Positions 11,017-21,345 of a stretch of DNA of 64,000 nucleotides are shown piece after piece. The stretch's first letter is position 1, and each line of letters opens with the position of its first letter. This DNA comes from Guillardia theta CCMP2712 (Eukaryota > Cryptophyceae > Pyrenomonadales > Geminigeraceae). Position numbers and translations under genes: made by a program. The DNA lies in assembly GCF_000315625.1 (NCBI RefSeq), contig NW_005434632.1, forward strand, positions 420,899 to 484,898. The letters run 5' to 3'. Below the pieces are notes generated by a model, which worked only from the letters and a program-made list of their open reading frames with translations, had not been told where the DNA came from and ran no database searches.

Positions 11017-13240
11017 TTATCGGTGGGATGAGCGTCCAGCGCCCGCCAGCAGGGATGCTGATGCAAAATTAAGAAGGCGGGGGGCGCAATGTTTTGATGG
11101 GAGAAAGGGGGGTAGGGGTGTAGAACAAACGGACGGGGTCATACATGGGAGAATCAGGGGGTGAAGGGGAAGGAGGGGTGGAGGCACCTGCAAGCGCAAT
11201 GTCTTGATCCGTAGTCGGCCTCCCAACACTAAGTCGCACAGCTCTGCGAGGGAGGCAGCAAGGTCAGTGATGGTTCCGGATGCGGAGATGGCAGCACCTG
11301 AAAGCTTTGTCCTTGCTGATGTTCATAGCCTTGAGGACATGGCTGACCTGATGATCCAATGTGCTCAGAAGCCGGGATTGAACCGATCTCGTTCTTACAT
11401 GCCCCGTCTGCCCTGCGTGACAAGCACTGCCTGCAGAGAAGGCTAGGCGATCGGCTGTCTGAGCAATGATCTGAAGATCGCCTTAAGGGAACAATCGCAG
11501 TCAGGAAAATCTAGCGAGTTATACCTGGTCGTTGGTTGGGGACGAAATTGGAAACGAAATCTGCAGAAGTCACCATGAGATCGAACACACGAGAAGGGGA
11601 GGTTGAGCACGTTGAGGGTATTTGGGAGACGACGCTCAGGATGCCTGCACAAGCACTCACGAAGCACATCGAACCTGCGGATCAATACCCGTTGAGCTCT
11701 ATACCCGGAATAGCCTGGTGATCACTCACTGAGTCAGCGGACCAGCGGCATCATGGAGCGGTTGAAAATAGCATCATGCCTTTGCCAGTAAATCATGCAG
11801 CAGATCTCTCATCTTGCGGAGATGTTCGGAGTCTTTCAGAAGGTTGTCCTTGCAGACCTTGCATGCCGCTCCCAACGCCACGAGGTGCCTGCGAAGAACA
11901 GTTGGGGAAGTGGAAAGAATTGATAGTGATGAATGTCAAGATTCAGCAGGAGATCGATGAGAACAACAACAAGGGACAAGTAGAAGGAACAAGACAGAGA
12001 GCATTCATACATGGTGTTTTCTGTGCCGGCCCTTCGTCCTCGCTCGTGCCCTGCACCATGCATGAAGCTGCATCGCGTCATTCTTGTGTAAGGAAAGGGA
12101 ACGAGAGCTCTCACTTGGGAAGTTCGGTTCCATGACGGATGTACAACGCTCCGACCCCAGCAGGAGCATAGAGCTTGTGACCTGGCCAAGTTCCGGAGTC
12201 CGTTAACGTGTTCGCTACAACATGCTTTGCATGTTCACCAGCGACGGTCAAGAAGTCGACTCCGAGGTCATTCACGTCAACAGGGATCTAGAGATAACTT
12301 TCATTGCCCTGCCTGAAAGCGGCAAGCTCAACCTTGCCAATCGCTTGCGAGGCATCGGTGTGTACCAGGACGCCTGCGAGTAAAATCAGGAAGACCGGGG
12401 CGCCCACCAGTAGTCCGGCACCTTTGCTCCTTGCGATCTGGGCAATGCTCCGGATGTCGTTGATGGTTCCTGTCTCATTGTTCGCCAGCATGACTGCAAG
12501 GGGTGGATTTAAGTGGCGCCAGCAACACAGGAAAGGATACTCGTAACAAGGGCCGTGTCTTCCCTTATGGCAGCTCGCACTTGCTCGGGGTCAACCTCTC
12601 CGTACTCGTTGACCCCCACGTGCGTGATCTCCATGCCGTGAACCTCCTCGAGATACTTGCAGCACTCCAGCACGGCGACATGCTCGGCTGCGCTCGTCAC
12701 GATGTGTCTCTTGGTCTTCCTCAACCTCTCGGCTGTTCCTTTGAGCGCCCAGTTGATCGACTCCGTTCCCCCTGAGGTAAAGAACACCTCCTCACTCGAG
12801 CACCCGATGAGATCAGCGACCTCCTCTCTCGCCTGCTCGAGTATGAGTGCAGCTGCAGAGGAAGGGAGGGCAGGGAGCTCACGACCTTGGCCACAGCTTC
12901 CTTCTCCTTCACTCCGTACCAGTGCGATGAGCTGGGATTTCCGAACCTCCCCTGTTCCATGTAAAAGAAAGGCATGAGAACGATGTTGTCTTGACTATGC
13001 ACTTCCTCGTTCTCTCTCCTTCCTGGCCCCCAACCCCTCTCCCTCACTCCTCACCTCTCCCTTCTTCTCCCCTCCTCAGCTTCTTCCCACTGAGCGACAG
13101 GTGACCATATCTAACAATCTCTGATGTCTTCCTCTCTCTCTCTCACTCACTCTCACCTCTATGTACGGCTTCATCGCCTGCTGCACCTTCTCGTCCAACG
13201 GGGTCGTAGCGTTGTAGTCCAGGTAGACCATGGTCGCCAT
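11017..13240 (-). CDS. Cysteine desulfurase / selenocysteine lyase-like PLP enzyme, 15 exons
   Basis: Fold-type I PLP enzyme that takes S from cysteine or Se from selenocysteine. Exons, 5' to 3': 13157-13240, 12883-12951, 12541-12832, 12422-12493, 12333-12373, 12239-12287, 12115-12181, 12011-12067, 11799-11888, 11611-11674, 11525-11560, 11399-11470, 11298-11347, 11188-11243, 11017-11057. All phases agree and give 379 residues, normal for the family. Visible signatures: [11 protein letters not shown] near the N-terminus, [65 protein letters not shown] with the PLP lysine, [19 protein letters not shown], the catalytic loop [10 protein letters not shown], and [13 protein letters not shown]. The motif set is closest to the SCLY branch. 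No targeting leader precedes [10 protein letters not shown], so a cytosolic enzyme is likely. Intron 9 (11675-11798) fits only as a GC-AG intron. Confidence 0.85.
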
Positions 13241-14913
13241 AATTTCACCCCACCTACCGTACTGACTTCAACACCCCTACCTACTGAAGTGAAAAACCTA
13301 CCCCTTTAATTACAAGGTTTTTGGTATATATTTACCCGGTACTTGCGTGACCCCACCCTGAAAAATGTGCCGATCAACCAAGTGGATCAACAAGTGTAGG
13401 CTACTGACGAGATTGAGCATGAAAATACAAGATGAACGTGCGCAACCATTCTGATGTCTTCCTACATATCACACGAAAACATTTGAATCAGTTACAAAGT
13501 GATGAATGGAAAGAATCACAGTCATTCGTAGTGTAACAAGTAAGATTCTTGAATTTACAGACAGGAAAGGGGACATCGCTCACACAATGCATCGAGAGGA
13601 CTGGGCTCTTCCATCTGAGTTTTAGATATGGTTCGAAGGTGTCATACTACTGAGGTTTCAAACTACATATAGTTGTCATACAACTATGTGGTGTTGTGAA
13701 AAAATTCATCGGCAATGAAACTCAAACGTTCGAATGAATCCATCATTTTCTACTCAGCGCATGACTCGCACAAAGAACAGAAGAATTGAAGCAAGTAGAT
13801 ATTCGTATTTCATTTTTTGCTGCAAAACTTAGAATACTGTGATGGATAGAAATCACAACACTAAATTCATCCCACAAGATCATCTTGCTCTCGTGAAATG
13901 AGAAGAGGTTGAATTCTAAAGCAATTAACGACAAAGGTTTACCAAGGTTGATATTCCTTCAGATCTCGCCAATGCTGCAAACAGGTCCATATCATCATGT
14001 TCTGCAAACTCATGCAAAATCATAAGTCAACTCTTTCTTGTACAGAAGAAACGAACTTATTCAAATACTCTTATGGACCCCAGTCAGAGCCATGAAAGCA
14101 CAAAAAGATGTTCAATGAAAAACACGCAAAGGTGAGAACAAGTTAAATCAAAACAGGATGTCGCAGTGGGCTCTGCGGCGATAGCATACCACGCTGAACA
14201 ATCACATCAGAGACCTCAAAACAGGAGAAACATGAAGACATCACCGAAAACGGCTGTTGAAAGCATTCCTGCGGGTGCAAGCTGCAATCCTTGACCAACA
14301 TGGTGAATTGTTGAGGCAGCATTCTGTCATTGGCAGCCATGACCTGCTTCATGAGAACGCCTCAGCATCTCCGCAGCATGGTTTCTTTGCGGGGCGAACA
14401 CATGAGTTGCACCAAAGGACATGGGTTTCAAGAGGAAGCAGATGTTGGTATTTCAGCAACGCAATCACATCAAGAAGGCAGGGTGTTTGAGATTGGAGCA
14501 TGCAAACTACCTTCTGAAACAGCATGCTCGTGACGTCCTTCCCTCTCTCCTCTCCCCTCCCCGATGCCATCAGCGCCGCTGCTGCCTTGGTCAAGCCCAT
14601 TCCAAGCGCCTCCCAAAATATCACGGCGATGCGGGGAGGAGGGGGGCCACAACTTCTTTTAAATAACGGTTTCCATCGCTCCGTTGCAATGTCAACGATA
14701 GAAGTAACGGAAGAATCCAGGATACAGCACAAGGCATGCATGGCAACAGCGACAGTAGGAGGGAGCAGGAGGAGCTAAGAAGGAAAGGAGGAGTGGCAAG
14801 AGGCGCGGCAGTGGAAGAGGGAGCAGGGAGAGGAGCATGGGTGGAAGGAGGAGCAGGGTGAGAGGAGTATCGTGCCAATAGATGAGGAGAAGAAGATTGC
14901 AAGTCGAGCATGT
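13241..14913. other. Long spacer, no gene recognised
   Basis: About 1.7 kb, more AT-rich than its surroundings from 13440 to 14200. A 130-codon minus-strand frame at 14349-14741 has some protein-like composition, but it shows no family motif and its end lies in simple sequence, so I leave it uncalled. TTCAACACCCCTACC at 13268-13282 is another copy of the recurring spacer motif, close to the desulfurase start. Confidence 0.4.
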
Positions 14914-17824
14914 ATGAAATCGGATATAGAGACTTGGGTGCGATGCAGGAGCATGATGAAATCAGAGATCGAGGCCGGATCAGGAAAGAAACTATGTTTT
15001 TGCATGCATCGGACTCAGAAAAAGAGGGGGTGTTTAGAATGTAGCTGTGAGGAACCAAGAAGTAATCATGTGTTGTGGATTCCTTGTAACGATTCTTCAG
15101 GGCGAGGACTATCTGCATGTGAAAAGCTCACGGAGTGCATCGAGATGCAACGGAGACAGGGCGTAAGAGCCAGGCACGATGACGAAAAGAGCTCAGATCA
15201 GGACCAGGATGACGACGAGGTCATCGGAGTGAAGTACGGAGACTTTGTGCTTGTAGCTTGTGAAGAAGGGCTGCCATTCATCGCCTTCATCTGCGAGCCT
15301 AAGGCTCACATGTGCAAGGGCACTGGGACTGTCAAGGTCATGTGGCTATACAGACAAGACGACGTGGACGCCAAGGTGCTCGTAAGAGAGTCCAAGAGGC
15401 TCAAGTGTCAGGTAGGTGGAGGGGTAAATGTAGTAGGGCAGTCACGAGGGCTGCAGCTGCTGGATCGCAACCGGGAGATTTTCTGGAGTTTCCACATGGA
15501 TGAGTGCCCGTTAGAGAGCATGCTGCGCCATACGAGGGTGCTGGTGCCCTCCAAAGAGCCAGAAGGTCAGTGAAGATGAGAACATGACGAAGTTCTCCTC
15601 AACGTGCTGGCGCTCTTAGATCCGGACAAGCATGTGAAGCAAGACGAGATGATGTGCCGCTTTGTGTTTGATCCGATCAAGGAGAAGTTGTCTCATCTGA
15701 ACTCGAGTAGGGAAAACTCATGCAGCATGCTTCTCTCTGACTTGAGCCTGGTCCTTGTGCGCAGAGCACTGGAGGACCGATTTACAAAACCACATTGAGA
15801 GGGCTAAGAGCATCAACAAGTAAGTTCTCTCGTTTGCGAGCCTCTGACTTTTGGATCGACCCTGTTTCATTATCATGACTTCATGTGGCCCACCTCCCTC
15901 CCTCCCTCCCTCCCTCCCTCCCTCCCTCCCTCCCTCCCTCCCTCCCTCCCTCCCTCCCTTCTGCTGCACCTCATCCCCTCGCCCCCGGGTCGCAAATGCC
16001 TCCAATTTCTGTCTCGCTCCCTCGATTGCCCTTCCTATCTGTTCATACGCGCATCAAGGTATCCGTATGCTATGAAGTCTTCCAAGTCCAAACCCTCGAT
16101 ATTGAAGAAGCCGGCTCGTCGCGAGGATGCTGAAGAGGGGGCGAGTGGTAGCAGGTGTGGACTTGTTCGTGCGGTCAGAATGTGCGTGAAAAACTTTCAA
16201 GTGCTCAGAAGAAACCGGTGAAAGAGAGTGAAGAGAGTCGAGCGAAGGCAACGGGCCAAGCAAGTGAGTCTGCTCAAAAGGTTGCAGAGAATGCAGGGCG
16301 AGACGCAAAGTCCAGGTAAAAAGGAGGAAGGAGGAGGAGAGGAGGAGAAAAATTTCCTTCTTGTTGACATGTAGCAGGGCTGAAGCTAGGATGATCGAGG
16401 CAGCTCTTCGGGCTTCACTTCAAGAACCAACTGCAGCAAGTTCCAAGGGTAGCAGCTTACCTAAGGCGGTCAACACCAAGAAGAATCAGATAGTCCAGAA
16501 GGAGAAGAGCAGGGAGGTAGAGGCGAAGCATGTGGAAGAGAGCGTGAGGATTAATCAAAGGAGGAGGAGAATCATTGAGGAATCTGACGATGAGCTTGAC
16601 AACAAGAGGTAAGACGAAGCTCACACTTACATCTCCCCCCGGTTGACTCGGGCTTGCAGTGAGTCTAGTTCCAAGAGGCTCAAGGGGGCCAACCCGTCAG
16701 CGGCGTGGAAGCAGGAGAAGGTACAGGCAAACGTCAAGGACAGCTCCAACGTCGATCCCAAAGGCTCCCAACCCACCAGCTCCCGTGTGTGTAAGTCTGA
16801 GGAGGTAGACACGAGGCAGCACGAGCCTCCCAAACGAGGCGAAGGGGCTAAGAAGAAGGTGGGAGGCATAACCGTGCCCATCGTCAAGCTCGAGGAGGAG
16901 ATCGGCTCGTCCTCTGCTGCTTCCCCGATGCTGATGCACTCGCGGGAGAGTGCGGTACGAGGAAGGCCATGGCTGCTCTCGCGCAAGATGATCCAGGGTG
17001 GAGGGTGCGAGCGGATGGTCGCAAAGCAAGGGAACATTCTGCAAGAGCAGCTGGCTGAGGTGACGTGGCAGAGCAACCGGCCGCAGCTGATGTCCAAGGA
17101 TGCGCATGACGGAGTATCGGAGATCTTGGAGGAGACGAGGGGAGTGAGGCTAGAGGACGTGAGCGCCGTACGGAGGAGCGAGAGGGAGCATGCGAGGGAC
17201 TGGATGTTCGACAGTGAGGACCTGGGAGGAGCAGGAGGGAAGAAGCTGAAGGAGCCAACGAGGGCGGAAAGGGAGCTGAGGGAGAAGGAGCGATACCTCG
17301 GGCATCTGATAGGGAGGGAGACAGCGACGAGACTGAGGGTCAAGGAGCATGCAGTGTATCGCCTGGTGGAGGCCTTGCAAGGCGTCATCAACCAGTCCGA
17401 CCACTTCGTCGACTTCGCCTGCGGGAACAACAGGTTTGGCAGCATCCTGTGCCAGTGCTTCGGCCTGTCGTGGTCCTCCTACGACGAGGCCGTGCCGGAG
17501 GACAGGAACTACATGGGCAAGAGCTGGATGTTAGCTGGGCCCTCAGACGTCCCAGCGAACGTGGTCATAGGGATCTTCCCTCCACTGCACAAGGGACCGA
17601 TCATGTGTGAGATGTACCTGCAGCATGCTCTCCAATTTCGGCCGAGGCTCCTCGTGCTGCTCGTACCAGCCTCATGCCGCTGGTGCCCGGACAAGAGGAA
17701 GTATGAGGAGCTGATGAGGAGGAAGGGCTTCTGCAGCGAGGTGGACTTTGCTACTGAGCAGGGGCATGGAGACCTGGCTCTGCAGCGAGTGAGCCTGGAC
17801 CTCTTGATCCTCCGGCGGGTATGA
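14914..17824 (+). CDS. BAH-domain protein with UIM-like helix and EDM2-like methyltransferase-fold domain
   Basis: Multi-exon gene; the start (ATG at 14914) is uncertain. A BAH domain begins at GVKYGDFVLVACEEG (about 15225) and continues across a 45-nt intron (15412-15456) into NREIFWSFHMDECPLESM, then across another intron into MMCRFVFDP (about 15650). BAH domains bind histones or nucleosomes. A basic linker follows (KSSKSKPSILKKPARRED), then MIEAALRASLQE at 16390-16425, which fits a ubiquitin-interacting motif. The final exon, 16660-17824, encodes the C-terminal domain: VDFACGNNRFGSILCQ, VVIGIFPPLHKG, LQFRPRLLVLLVPAS. This order matches the methyltransferase-like domain of plant EDM2/IBM2-type antisilencing proteins, but the NPPFG-type motif reads FPPLHK, so catalysis is doubtful. 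Plant EDM2 pairs this domain with PHD fingers, here replaced by BAH. Likely a nuclear chromatin regulator. That all exons form one gene is inferred from strand, spacing and open frames. Confidence 0.65.
15890..15960. repeat. (CTCC)n microsatellite in intron
   Basis: About 17 uninterrupted CTCC units within an intron of the BAH gene. Poly-Pro/Ser and poly-Gly/Arg open frames over it are artefacts of the repeat. Confidence 0.95.
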
Positions 17825-18363
17825 GAACCGAGAAGGTCAGAGAGAATGTGATAATGGAAATAGAAATCGGCGATGGCTAGAAAACTGTCCAGCACATACA
17901 GCTGGGTGACTTAAAAGCTGGGAAAGAAGTGGGGAAGGGGTGGGGGATCAGTGCTGGCATGTCCTAACTTTCCCCTCCAGCTCTTCCGGCAAATCATGAC
18001 TGCGATGACTTCATTCTTACAAGATTTCTTCATATTCGTGGCTCGTTGCTCGACGCAAAGTTAAACTCATGCTCCTGATCCTGATCCTGATCCTGATCCT
18101 GCAATTCCATACGTCAGCACATAACAACACTACTCCGGTTCCCCCTCACCTCCATCGCTTCCTGCGTTGTCAGTGAGCGGAGTAGGATTGTTCTGCAAGT
18201 TGGCATTCTGACAAAGAAAAAAACTGATCAGAGACAGGAGGCATCCACACAAAGATCACGTTGGTCTGCTTCTTGAAGGCCACAATCTCCTGGCAAGGAG
18301 GGGTACCCCTACCAACTCCGTGCTTGCCGTCCTTGTCGACTGATCCGGTGCCTTATTACACAG
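17825..18363. other. Spacer between convergent genes
   Basis: About 540 nt between the 3' ends of the BAH gene and the small membrane-anchored gene. It contains a short hexanucleotide repeat (about four and a half GATCCT units) at 18074-18099 and nothing else recognisable. Confidence 0.5.
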
Positions 18364-19110
18364 TCAAACACACGAGGCTGTCGACAGGGAGCATTCACAG
18401 TCAGGAGAAGTCTCGTCCTTCTCAGCTTCGTCGATGATGGACCCTGCGACGATGCGTGGAGAAAGCTTGCCGTTCACTACCTGCGACCGCCGTCAGGTTG
18501 TCACACTGTTGTGCTGCTTTTCCTACAGCCATGGTGGGAGCGTTCTCGAGCTCCTTCTCATAGTTTCCTGTCACACCACTGCATGCGCGTTACTCTGAAA
18601 GTGGGCGTGACGGCAGCGCAAGATACCTGGTGATGTACTTGGATTCCGCCCTGTAGTTAGGGAGAGATCCTCGCAACCAGGCCGCCCGCTTGTCGTCCAG
18701 ACCGTCCAACACCTTCTGATACATCTTGGCACCGACCTTTCCGGTCACATCGATGTTGTCCTTGTTGGCAGCGTCAATGATGGCGTCAGCTACCGTCGCA
18801 TCGTCCGAATGTGACCCGTCAACGTTGTTGAACTCTTCCGTCATAGTCTTCTCCATGGTTGGCCCGTTGGCTCCCATGATCGCCTGTGCCTCTACCTCAT
18901 CCGTGGGAACGGAGCCAGTTATAGTGCCAGCTTGGTTGGCAGGCAGATTGTTAAGCTCATTATTGACATCGTTCTGGGCTTCATCCACCATGTTCTGGCC
19001 AACGACTATGTCTTCAAGAGCGGTACGTCTGACCTTAGAGCCGTCCTGGGTTGAGAGCGCGATGACAACGAGGCCGATCAGAATCACTGAAGTTGCGGCA
19101 GCAAAGAATT
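18364..19110 (-). CDS. Small membrane-anchored acidic protein of unknown function
   Basis: The N-terminal part reads KFFAAATSVILIGLVVIALS, a signal anchor or signal peptide, but an in-frame stop lies just upstream without an ATG, so the first exon is missing from this model. The main exon (about 18627-19105) encodes an acidic, Asn/Asp/Ala-rich segment (GQNMVDEAQNDVNNELNN...). Two short downstream exons fit in frame: one around 18505-18571 (NYEKELENAPTMAVGK) and a last one at about 18364-18443 (SIIDEAEKDETSPDCECSL), ending in a Cys-containing tail. I do not recognise the family. A secreted or endomembrane protein is likely from the leader alone. Confidence 0.5.
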
Positions 19111-19345
19111 TCCTTTGGCAAACAAGTTAGTTACGCGGAGAGGAACATGCCAGAGAAAATTCCAAGGACGGTTAACAAGAAGTCGGCAAGATACGAAGAA
19201 CGATCACTATTGTTGTAGTAGAGATCATCATTATGTCATGACATGCTTTCATCCCATCTTTCGATCATCATTTCCATCTCCACGACCTCACCAACTTAAG
19301 AACCACGTCTCTATCCATTGCGACACTCTCGTCCCATCACATTAG

Positions 19346-19595
<250 letters not shown>

Positions 19596-19799
19596 GGACA
19601 TCAGACTATCTGCATCAGTCTCGTGCATGGCAATCATCACGCTTCTCCTCTGTCGCTTCTCTCTCCTCACCTTCCATCTTTCCTTCCCCCTCGGATCTCC
19701 GCCAAGGGCGCCGTCAGGTGCTCCATTGTCATTGTCACCCGAAATAGCACTGATGACCCCTGTTACTCATCAGTACCCCGAACTGTCCATCTTCGCCTG

Positions 19800-20429
19800 A
19801 GCCTAGTATCATTCTATAGGATACTAGGGGCTCAGGTCCTATCCTTTGCTAGTACGGTACTACCCGATGATCCAACATTGCCGCTTCGGACCCCACCCCA
19901 CTGGGCCGGGCCCGGCCGGGCCCGGTGACTCATGAGTCAGTGAGAGAGGCCCGGCGGCGCCGCGGGGCCGGCTGCCGGCCGCGCGGGCGCTGCGGGGGGC
20001 ACTCTGAGTGACTGCAGCACTGTCCGACCGGGGCCAGGCTTGCGGAAAAAGTAATCGTACCTAACTTTGAGTAAAGACTGAGTCACTCAGTGAGTTTAGT
20101 GATACTATGATAATGCCGGCCCCCCCCCCGCCAGCCTGCCAGTCGGATACTAACCGATCATGGCACTGCCGCAGGAGCAAAACTAGCCTTGTCAGACATC
20201 CCTGAGTCAAGTCACTAGAACTTCAGGCGGCCGCCGGCCGAGTCGGAGGCTCGGAGACTGCGGCAGTGCTCAGTAATCTTTACGTGACTGAACTTTGAGT
20301 AAAAGTGACGGTGAGCCGCTCACCGTGAATCAGTATAAGAGAGAAAAAAAAAACGGCGTAGGGGGCTTCAAGTGACTTCAGGCGCGAGCCAAGGGGGCTC
20401 TAGCGCGGCCCACTAGGTCACTTTTCTTT
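19800..20429. other. GC-rich spacer downstream of the retrotransposon
   Basis: GC-rich, with short palindromic blocks (GGGCCCGGCCGGGCCCGG at 19904-19922). The motif ACTTTGAGTAAA occurs at about 20064 and 20290, and its reverse complement TTTACTCAAAGT at 20423, next to the retrotransposon 3' region. No coding frame is credible. Confidence 0.5.
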
Positions 20430-20591
20430 ACTCAAAGTTAAGTTAAAAATCAGTACGAGGACAATCAGGAGAGTCGAGGAGGCTTGACCCTGACACTGTC
20501 GCACAGGCCAAACGGCGAGAAGAGAAAAGACAGCGAGAACCAAACCCAATCCTGCCAACTGCTGTCCCCCAAACTTAACTGATACCTTCAC

Positions 20592-21345
20592 TTAACTGCG
20601 CGCTGGACAATACCCCCCCGCCGCCATGCCAGCGATGTCGCGGTGGCCGCCGCCGAAGGAATGAGACGCATACCGGGATGCACCCGCGATGATGGCAGCG
20701 TAGGACAGGGAGGCCTTGAGCTGACGAAAGATCCTGGACCGGATGCGTTTGCAAGTCGGATCACCTGAGACGTCTTGCGAGGCCGAGAGACCATCCAGCG
20801 CTGCCGTTTCCTTGTTCGCCGAGCGATCCGCCAGCCACCACAGAAAGCGCAACGCATCGTCCTGCAAGAGGCCATCAGTGCTGGCGATGATGGGAAGAAA
20901 GGCCTTTGGCGGGACGTGCTGAGCATATGCATTACGATGCCCTCGGATCTTCCGCTGTGCTGCCGCTTGCAGTTTGCTCCGAGCGAGGTCCGGTATTCCA
21001 TCATTGTCAAAAACATGTGACATGCTGAAGTCCAGGATTAACCCATGCCATCCGCCTCCAGTAGCCATCAGTTGTGGAAGTTCAAAGTCCCCTACATGAT
21101 GATCTTCAGGGCCATGTTGGGAAACGTTCTGCCTGGTGCCGGGTACGCCCTGCACATGGACGCGGCATCTCACTCCGGAATCTTTGATGAGGGTACTGAG
21201 GACGGCATTGCACTTCTCATGCGCATCAGTCCATAACTGGCTGCGGTGCCTGCAGGTTGCCATGTGTGTGGTCCCCCCAGGATGACGGAGAAGATGATGG
21301 CATCTATCGCAGTGCGGCGGGAGGTCAACCGGCAATCCATGAAGA
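20592..21345 (-). pseudogene. Retrotransposon C-terminal zinc knuckle and restriction-like endonuclease, frame-shifted
   Basis: This frame carries CDRCHHLLRHPGGTTHMATC, a C-x2-C...H-x4-C type knuckle, then ILDFSMSHVFD, a run with AQRKIRGHRNAYAQ, and FLPIIASTDGLL. The Asp, Lys and Tyr spacing and the 'xxP...T.G' tail fit the restriction-like endonuclease that follows RT in R2-type elements. It lies in a different frame from the RT, which stops at 21325; the frames cross between about 21325 and 21345. This could be a disabling indel, or less likely a programmed shift. Confidence 0.65.

Noticed and set aside
14349-14741. 130-codon minus-strand frame
   Set aside because: Composition is somewhat protein-like, but there is no recognisable domain, leader or supporting splice partner.
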